From the NCBI RefSeq assembly GCF_017591425.1, contig NW_024464918.1, positions 24,518,001 to 24,582,000 of the forward strand: a stretch of DNA of 64,000 nucleotides, given 5' to 3'. Position 1 is the stretch's first letter, and each line of letters opens with the position of its first letter. The DNA is from Ochotona curzoniae (lineage: Eukaryota > Chordata > Mammalia > Lagomorpha > Ochotonidae). Shown here piece after piece: positions 55,983 to 64,000 of this stretch. The translations under genes and the position numbers were made by a program. The notes beneath the pieces are model-generated. The model had not been told where the DNA came from and made no database searches. It saw nothing but the letters and a program-made list of their open reading frames with translations.

Positions 55983-57689
55983 AGTATACCTCACCACCCC
56001 AGCTTCTTTCCTAATTGTGTTCCTTCAACTGTGCAAAAAAAGCACAAAGGCAGGCAGGCTACATACCTTGAAATGTACAAAAGTGCACTTAAGACCTCAA
56101 CCTGGGCATGGAAACATGGAAGTGTTTAAGCCTGTTTCCCTCCAATATTAATGTCTCTTACAAAGATATTACAGGTTATGACATGTACATACAGGTTATG
56201 ACACATACACAAATGAACACACACACACATAAGCACATACACAGTTTTCTGTGGTAGAAATGGATAGAAGTAACAAGAAAGCAAAGTAGAACCTGAAAAA
56301 AAATGAAGAAGATCAGAAAGACTATCACATATAATCAACTGTAGAAAATTCTGGCATTGTGGAGAAAGTGTACCAGACAGGGATGTATAGGTTTTCTTAT
56401 TGTTTCCTTTTCCACGTGCCTTTCAGTTCCCAAATCTGGGAATGCGGAAAATTGGTAATGATGCTTTTATCACATCCCCTGCAAGAGATTTCTGAGCAGG
56501 TGCTTCTTTGCTCATGGAAAGGGCTGGTTAATATTCATGTAATCATCTCAGAGGCTTACATATAGTGAGGGCTTCATCTCTCCCCTCTCCAAATACACAT
56601 AGTAGATTGGGTGAGCTTAGAGAAGGGTTAAATCAAGGGTAATCTGGTTAAGTGATTCTGCCTTCAGAGATGTATTTTCTTTAATGTACAGCAAAGTAAG
56701 TAAATACCACCGGAAGTATATAATTTTGGTATTCTATTGAAACTCCAAAGATCTGACTATGCTATCCAACTTATGAGCCTAGCATTGCTGAAGTAGAACT
56801 GGTTATCAGTTGCTAAGGTGTATGATCTCCAGTTTGCCACAGTCCTCACTATTCCCTATAGACTGGTATCCAAGCACTTCAGTGAATTGTGCTATATCTA
56901 GGACCTCCATCATAGTTATTGCTATGAAGATATTATGGTTAAGATGCTCATGGAATATCCAGGGACAGCAGAATTACTAAGTTATAAACAGGTATTTCTC
57001 ATTGAACAGAAGAGAATTACATGAGAGATAAAGCTGATCTTAAGTCTTCTGGAATGTGAAAAGGTAGCAAGTAAGTCTAATAAAGTAGAGAAACTACTAC
57101 AGAAATGTCATCACCACATCCAAAGTTGCTCCAAATCCGAATGACTATTTGTAAATGTCCTCACAATGGCCAAAAAATTTTTAAAAGGGTTATTCTACTG
57201 TATTTCTTTGTGAGCTTGAAATGTTAACACAATGATCAATTATGGATGGATCAAAGGACAAAGCACTGTGGTCACACCAGAGCATTAATCACTTGTAACT
57301 CTTGTTAGGGACAACAGTTAATAACATGGCCCCTCATTTATAACTTTCAACATTTCCTTGTCCTTAACATACAAGTTGGCCCTCCAAACACATTTTACTG
57401 GAAAACTACACAGGCCAAGAATAACATAAAAATATTTTTAACTGACAAGGTAGAGTTCAGAGGATTGAATCCTATACTGTTGAACACAGCTTTTCACTTG
57501 GAAAAATAACTGTGGTATACGACTCTTCTCTGAAGAATTTCTGATGGTTTCAACTTTGTACACTTAGCTTTACATCTGCATAGTTAGAACCACCTCCTAC
57601 CTTGCACATGTTTATGTCAAGTACCCTCATTTATCTGCATGTAATCTGGAACCAAGAACTTTATTTCTGCCCAAGAGAGATGCTATTCC
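55983..57689. other. Unique sequence
   Basis: About 1.7 kb without a confidently recognised repeat or exon. A short AC-rich patch lies near 56216-56245. The stretch before 57690 could be internal sequence of the LTR element that follows, but I cannot support that. Confidence 0.35.
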
Positions 57690-57850
57690 ATGGGTGTGTT
57701 GGAAATTTAATTCCCAGTACAACATTGAGTGACAGGAACTTCCAGAGTTGAGTAAGTCACAAGGGCTCCCTCTTCAGGAAAAGGTTACTATCATTATTAC
57801 AGTTGCAGCTTAGTTATGGTGGGATGAAATAAGAAGGTTTTGAAAATACT
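57690..57850 (+). mobile_element. Probable MaLR LTR fragment
   Basis: 'ggtgtgttggaaatttaatt', 'cccagtacaacattgagtga' and 'agtcacaagggctccctctt' resemble the 'ggtgttggaaacttaatccccaatgcaacagtgttg...tcatgagggctctgccctc' stretch of MaLR-type LTRs. Short and decayed. Confidence 0.5.
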
Positions 57851-57956
57851 GATACCTTGGTACTGGACTTTTAAGGCTCCAGGACTGGGAGAAAGCAATG
57901 TGTTTAATTTATAAATTACATAGCTTACTGTATTCTGTTGTAACAGTACACAACAG

Positions 57957-58280
57957 GAATCGGTGCTACTGTGCATTGAGTTAAGCTGCTATCTATACCA
58001 GAATCATCCTATATGGGCTTCACTCTAACTTCCGGCTGCCCCACTTCCAGTCCAGTTTCCTTATAATGCAGCTGGGAAATCATCTGAAGACAGCTCAAGT
58101 ACATGGATCCTCAACCTAACGAGGGAGACCTGGATGAAGCTCCTGGTTCAAACAGGCCCAGTCTTGGACTTTGTGGCTCTTCGGGGAGTGGTCCAGAGGA
58201 TGAAAAAAATCTCTTTCTCTCTTTCTCCCCTCTTCCTCTCTGTAACTCTGCTTTTCAAATAAATGAATGAATCTTAAAAA
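57957..58280 (+). mobile_element. C-SINE
   Basis: Head 'ggaatcggtgctactgtgca', 'tgagttaagctgctatctat', 'tcatcctatatgggcttcac', 'ggagacctggatgaagctcc' and tail 'tgcttttcaaataaatgaat'. 'cacaaca' occurs on both sides as a possible short duplication. Confidence 0.87.
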
Positions 58281-60252
58281 AAGAAAATGCACAACAAAGA
58301 GGCCCTGTTAAATCATGTTTCTGAGAAAAGTCCATCTGTCAATAATCACTAGACCAACTACCAAGATTATAATAGCACTTTACCTATATCATTACACATG
58401 CATTCAGTATATTTCTTTTTTATAAGGAAATATATATAAAGAATGCCCTAGGAAACACTAATCTATAATGAGTCAGCTATCAAAGAGCAGGAAGATAAAT
58501 CATATATGAAAGGAAAAGTATAGGGAACCAGATATCTCAATAGAAAGCAAAATAATGAATGATAAGAGAGCAAAACTGAATGGGTTAAAGTGAGGAAGGT
58601 TTGATGTGGCAGTCCTAGCATACTGATCTTGGAAAGCACCTCTTGAGGTTCCCGCTCTGCATTTTCAGATGTGAACACTAATGCAAAGGTCTATGCTACA
58701 AAAAGCCACAGGAACATCATCACTAACGTAAGCATCTATTTTGTCTCACACAAAAGTTGGGGCAGTCCTGTTCCAAAAGTTTTTCAGGTGCTCAGCTTCA
58801 ATACAGCTGGTACTTCCAACATCACTGAAGACACCGTTCTCTTCTCTAGGGTCAACATGGCATCGTCACATCTGTGACCCAGATCATGGGATGGGAGAAA
58901 GACAAGAGGTCTAGGCCGAGTGTTTTCTTTTAAAGAAAATGACTTTTGCAAAACATGTTCTTCTGTATCATGGGTGAGACCTAGAACAAATTTGCTCACT
59001 TATCTATGAGAAAGTACATGACTATAAGCTCCAGGCGTTGTCTTAAAGTTCTGTTATAATAGAATAAAACAAGAAAATATTCTTTGGCAAGGACTGCTGG
59101 TAAAGCTGTATTGATTGTAAGGGGAATAAGACCACACAGAGATCATACATTACTTGAACCATTTTCATAGCTAAGGTCTAGGTCGTCAGTCATCTAGGAC
59201 ATCTCTCTTCAAAAACCTGGACGAGAAGCCCATGAACTGGAAATAAATGAGACCTCAGCACCCAGATTAAGAAATACTGAATGAAGGTCTTCTCCACATA
59301 GACCAAGACTGGCCCACCTAGGTGTGGTCAATTTTCTTGCTAAAACCAGAGCAATTGTGGTTTGTCACACAACTGATCTAAGAATGGCTGCAATAAATAC
59401 ATTATTTCTGGAGAGTAACATGACAGACAGTGTCACATGAAGACCATGGCAGTTCTAAAGTGAAAATCTCATGTTTTCTTTGGAAAAACATATACTGAAA
59501 GTGAACATCTTCGAGAAGGCTTCATGTAGTTTTATTGGATAGAAGCTTAAGGAAAAAAAAAAAGAAGAAATGCACTCAAAATAAAGCATAGAAAAGCACG
59601 GTGGAAAGCAGAGAACGGAAATGATATTGTGATAATGAGGGCTATACGCACATCATTCATTTCAGCTGAAAAGAACTTAATCAATCAAGGTGTGTGTGTA
59701 GGGGGTAACTATTTTTCTTTCACGGGTGCACATAAAATCCCACAGGACTGGTCACAAACTACTAGAACTGAATGAGTCGGAAGAGTTATCATCCGTAATT
59801 GCTTGGCTTCTATCACACACAAGCTGGCTTCATCACCTTTAGAAAGAAATGAAAAACTAACAGCTCAAGAGTGAGATCTGACTCTAGCAAGAAAAGTTAA
59901 ATTTCTAAAAGAATTCCAGATTTTTTTCCATCTCCTTCCCAACTAATCCGCATCATAACACTTAGCAGATAATGCTGTATCATAATGTGATTCTTCAATT
60001 TCAATTTCAACCTTGCTATCCGACTTTACTCTCACTTTCTCACCTTCCCCTCAAAATGCCTTGTTTCAATGTCTTCAGAGGCAGTAGTGTCCTATAATTT
60101 CTACTACTTCCCAGTGCACCTAACAGAATGTATCAGACACCACTCACAGCCACCACTTTCGAAGAAATAAAATAATACAGGTCCTAAAGCAGATGATGTC
60201 CAATCTCAACTACTTGTTACTGGAAATTTAACATTTCATTTTTGAAATCTCA
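58281..60252. other. Mostly unique; possible very old repeat at 58680-58900
   Basis: The stretch at about 58680-58900 ('ttgtctcacacaaaagttgg', 'acatcactgaagacaccgtt') has the feel of an ancient interspersed repeat, but I cannot name it. No exon seen elsewhere. Confidence 0.3.
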
Positions 60253-60640
60253 TCTCTGTCTTGTGGCTGGGCCCCAAATGTCTGTTTTCTAATATTTTAA
60301 ACCTGTAAATACGTTGCCTTATGTGGCAAAATTGACTTTGCAGAAGTGATGAAGGAAGTTGAGCTGGCTATGTTTCTAGTATTATCCATACAGGACTTCA
60401 GTACAATCACAATGGTCTATGGAACATGAAAGAGGGCCAAGAAGAGAAGGCCTCAGATGCATTTAGAAGAAATGGATTCTCCCCTGGAGCATCTTTGATA
60501 TTAGTTAGCTCCTTCATTTTGGACTTCTGAGCTCCAAAATTGTAATATATATATTACATATATATATATATATATATGAAGGTACCCAAATTTTGATTCA
60601 TTTGTTGAGACAGTGATAGGAAATGGACACATATGCACAT
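60253..60640 (+). mobile_element. MLT1-type LTR relic with (TA)n insertion
   Basis: Follows an MLT1C-like LTR: 'gggccccaaatgtctgtttt', 'acctgtaaatacgttgcctt', 'atgtggcaaaattgactttg', 'ttttggacttctgagctcca' and 'gagacagtgataggaaatgg'. An AT run at 60545-60577 has expanded where the LTR has 'taagataataaat'. Confidence 0.8.
60545..60577. repeat. (TA)n microsatellite inside LTR
   Basis: Alternating TA with a central ATTACAT interruption. It could form a cruciform hairpin. Confidence 0.85.
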
Positions 60641-60806
60641 ATCTTTCCCATTACGATAGAATCACATGAGTAAACTGCCCTTATTGCACAAGCTTTCATT
60701 GTAAATCAAACAGAAGGATTTCACTTTTAAATATCTGAGCCAATAATTTCTTTTCCTGTAGGATATAATACTCCAGGATTTTAGTCATCCAGTACAAAGT
60801 GTGACA

Positions 60807-61164
60807 GGGTAGGTAGTTTGGGTATAGCATGTTAAATCACTATGATACCAGCATCTTATATGCAAATGCTGGTTCAAGTCCTGGGTACTCTCAATTTAAC
60901 TTCCTATGAATGAACCTAGAAGCCATGGAAGATGGATGAAGTGCTTGAATCCTGTTATGTAAGTAGGAGACTAGGATGGAATTCCAGGTTCCTGACTTTG
61001 GCCTGAACCCGTCCCAGCCACTGTGACCATTTTGGAAGTGAACTAACAAATGAAAGATCTGTTCTCCCTTCTCTCTTTCTTCCTGTGTGTGTATATGTAT
61101 GTGTATTTTGTCTTCTCTTTCTTTGCCACCTTGCCTTTCAGTTAAATAGCAAATCTTTAAAAAG
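60807..61164 (+). mobile_element. Old C-SINE
   Basis: 'gcatgttaaatcactatgat', 'accagcatcttatatgcaaa', 'tgctggttcaagtcctgggt', 'gactttggcctgaacccgtc' and tail 'tgcctttcagttaaatagca'. The minus frame at 60891-61301 (136 codons) runs through it. Confidence 0.82.
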
Positions 61165-61654
61165 CTATGAACAAAACCCATGGACACTGACTTATATCCT
61201 AAATGCAAATGACAAATAATGCAAAAACGATAAGCAAAAGCAGTCACATTGGTAGGTATCTCAAGCAGCATGGAAAAACATACACTGTCTGGCAAGCCCA
61301 TGATGTCTCAGTACTTCTTCTTCCTTCAACATCTGATCAGTGGTTACTTCTTCTATAAAAGCAGAGTTAGGCTTCTCTTCTTCCCAAGGTTCCCACAGGA
61401 CCTGGGAACATATCCTGCACATAGCTCTGGGCTGGAGCATGTTCTGCTATGCTGCAACTGTCTCCTTATGGAATCTTCAGTCCATCCCTATCCTAACAAA
61501 GAACCCCTAAATAAAATCCCATCATCTATTTATTTTTTTTTTTGCCCCCTCAGCAAGCAATGATTGGCAGAAAGAGGCAATTAATAAGTCAGTTGTAAAT
61601 GAATTAACATATACATGAATCAATAGTAAGTGCTACTTGAGGCTCACTGCCTAG
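61165..61654. other. Unique sequence
   Basis: The 104-codon frame at 61249-61563 has no known domain. A T/A-rich run sits near 61530. Confidence 0.35.
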
Positions 61655-61838
61655 CTGGCATAGCATACATTTTACAGCTAAATCTTTACAAAATACTGTT
61701 AGATGAATATTGTTATTCATATTGATATATAAGGAAGTTACATCACAGATGAGTTAAATAATGTTCCAAATTCGCAATTTAAAAAACATGTGTGTTGTGA
61801 TAGTCTAACTCCAGGATCCTGATCTCTACACTGTAATG
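61655..61838 (-). mobile_element. MIR SINE relic
   Basis: 'aaatactgttagatgaatat', 'aaggaagttacatcacagat' and 'agtctaactccaggatcctg' follow the MIR core and 3' part in reverse orientation relative to its tRNA-like end. Confidence 0.5.
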
Positions 61839-64000
61839 AACGAAGGCATGACTGGGCCACTCCTTGGCTCTCCCTTCTGTCGTTGTTCCCTACATAAGAC
61901 TGTCTTTACCCTTTACTCATCACAGACATGTCCAATTCACTGTTCTTTATTTCTTCTTGATAACAGAGTGAGAAACTGAGAAGAGGTGTTACTAAACAGA
62001 GCATCAGGTGGGAATTCACTGACAGCTAGTGGGAGGAAAACAGGTGGAAAGCTGTGGGTTATTAAGTAGAGTGTTAATTATTCATGAATAATAACTTGTC
62101 GCTCTTCCCTAGCAGCTATCCCATGTATGGCAGAACAGGAGAAAAGAAAGGTCTCTTAGCAATTATTTCTTAAATTAAGAGGTTTTTTTTTTTTTCTTGT
62201 GACACACATGGAATCAGCAACTTCTAGTCATCATGCTTATTATCTAGGAAAATAGAACATTCAGAAATCTTGCCTGATAAAATTCTATGAGAATAAGATA
62301 ACACATATCCAGCTCACGAGAAAGACAGTGAGTCTGTGAAATTAACATTTAGGTGAAGTCTTTTGGGGATTTAGTGTCTAACCCTCACATCCCCAAAAGT
62401 CTTGAATTACATCCTTCTTAATCAATGTAAAAAAGGGGGACATATTCCATACCACTCAAATGATTATTCCAGAACACTGTTTGATCAAACTATACTTTCA
62501 GAAATATCTCAATGATCAAGATGACTGTATACTACATTGGGCAAAGAAAATTTGGGAAGAGGAAGAACAGATCTGAGGTTACCTCACATCTTTATCTAGC
62601 GAGTGTGAGGGAGGAATTCTTAGTTAAAGATGGCAAAAATAATCCTGACTTAGCTCTTAGATCCTAGAGGGAAACTTAGCAGTTCATGTCATCAAAGAAA
62701 AGGGAGGAAAAGGTAGGGGTAGCCAGAATGTGAGATGCAATGCCAGTTACATTCTCTCCCAACTTGGTTTCTCAAATGGTTAAGTACATGAGGGAATAGA
62801 ATGGCCTCATTATTTAATAAATAGGACTATGATGTACACTTGACGAACTAATGATAGCCTCTGCAGCTTCTAAGCAATATTTGTATTTTCTCGAAAAGAT
62901 ATTTAATAATGGAGGGGATGCCAGTGAGCAAGGAAGCTATTACAGGTCATTAGCCACTTCAGTTTATCTTTATTGTTGTGTCACTGCAATTTATATTCCC
63001 ATAAACAAGAGTCTGTATAATACCTACTCTACAAACAGATGCCTCAGGATCAACTGTTCCTCTAAGTTATAGAGTTCCAAGCCTCTTTTGTATAGGAAAA
63101 GCATGACTGGGGGGAAACACAACAGACATATTAATATTTCTAACATGAACTATATGGCTCTGAGTTCCCTGAAGATGCCAAGAATCACATCAAAATCTCT
63201 TTCAACAAGGACTCATTGGGCAGACACTTAGAACTGTAACTCACAGGGTTGCGGGAAGAACAGACAGCCCCCACCCCTCTTCTAGAGCACATTTTATGCA
63301 AGCAGCTTTACAACAATTTAAAATTTTATAAAATTTGTAGCTTAGCAAATGATTTTTAAGATTACTTGATGAAATGTAAAAAGGAATAGCATGAAAGCAA
63401 AGTTATGAGACTAACAGAAAAGGAAGTTGAGGATTTGAACTCGATGCTTGTTCCCAATGAAGTCTCAGTGCAGTACCTGGGCCTCAACTCATCCATTTAA
63501 CTGTTTCCATTCCTGCCCCACAGTTCATCCAGCTGAGACGGCCTGCGGCCCAAAAACGCTGAGCCTGGTGGTATCCCTTTACACCAACAGTCTGTGACGA
63601 TTATTCTTTCAAATGAAATAAATGCTGCCATCCTGAAGTAACAAATGAATCAGTGCACTACCTGCTTGCGGGTAAAGTCATTTGGGAAGCCATCGTCACA
63701 CTTAGGCTGAAAAGAATCACATTTGTTTGTTTCTCAGCCCGAGTCATACTACAGGAAAACTTGAAGGCAACTGCATTCAACCTGACCGATCTCAAACTTG
63801 TCTGTCGGGAGCTTTCTTACCCTTGAATCCCATCGCCTGTCTGCATCACCACTGCATCCTAGCAGCTCCTTCTTGTCCCCAGGAGAATGGGATCCTTTCC
63901 TGGTTACTCTTCTAATGTTCTCTTTAGGATTAAAACAATGTACCAGTCACATGAAAGCCACGATTCTCCATACCTACATGCCTATATACTTTCCTATAGT
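61839..64000. other. Unique sequence to window end
   Basis: No repeat, RNA or exon firmly recognised. At 63508-63523 there is a pyrimidine tract ending in CAG, and AATAAA follows at 63618-63623. That spacing would suit a terminal non-coding exon, but nothing else supports one. Confidence 0.35.

Noticed and set aside
60891..61301. 136-codon minus frame
   Set aside because: It mostly covers an old C-SINE; no domain or conservation argument.
1..64000. CRISPR array, operon or phage-type system
   Set aside because: No regularly spaced direct repeats of that type and no prokaryotic gene organisation. The sequence is mammalian throughout.

Overview
The window looks like mammalian nuclear intergenic or intronic DNA from a lagomorph. 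The main evidence is more than thirty copies, on both strands, of the tRNA-derived lagomorph C-SINE. Its hallmarks are a 'catatgggcgccggttctaatcc' type core, the 'tgcttgtggcctgggaaagcag' block and an A-rich tail with AATAAA motifs. The 'ctcaccttgcatgc' head and the 'ctttccaataaaaataaataaatctt' tail of the younger copies resemble pika (Ochotona) more than rabbit. That species call is from memory of the family and is not proven by the sequence alone. I found no protein-coding exon, rRNA, functional tRNA or CRISPR array that I could defend. Every open frame is short (242 codons at most), and the longer ones run through SINEs, L1 relics or microsatellites.

Layout. 1-7 kb: an old antisense L1 piece (about 890-1430), a SINE cluster (1450-2386), then a decayed L1M/HAL1-like element in the sense direction (about 4.0-7.0 kb) broken by another L1 3' end and a C-SINE. 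7-22 kb: mostly unique sequence with scattered C-SINEs, MIRs, an L2, hAT-type DNA transposon relics, a short internally deleted L1 (15.3-15.8 kb) and microsatellites. 22-36 kb: MLT1 (ERVL-MaLR) solo LTR relics at 22.0, 26.2, 34.4 and 34.85 kb, the least decayed C-SINE at 22.4 kb, nested SINEs at 28 and 33 kb, and a 37-nt U6 snRNA 5' fragment at 29.3 kb. 36-45 kb: an inverted C-SINE pair (36.7-37.2 kb), a pyrimidine-rich tract (41.05-41.15 kb) and a MER5A relic split by a C-SINE (42.2-42.6 kb). 45-50 kb: L2, then a 3' L1 ORF2 plus 3'UTR fragment (about 47.99-49.61 kb) carrying a telomere-like repeat block and a 30-nt U2 snRNA 5' fragment. 50-64 kb: unique sequence with C-SINEs, an MLT1 relic at 60.25 kb and a MIR at 61.7 kb.

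Nothing forms an operon or pathway. The history recorded here is successive L1-driven retroposition into older transposon relics. The observations I rate highest are the two antisense snRNA 5'-end fragments (U6 and U2), both with signs of target-site duplication; the telomere-like block inside the L1; the (TC)n tract flanked by a perfect 16-nt direct repeat; and several clean nested insertions with exact target-site duplications that fix their relative ages. Repeat family names come from recognition by eye and have not been checked against a repeat library.
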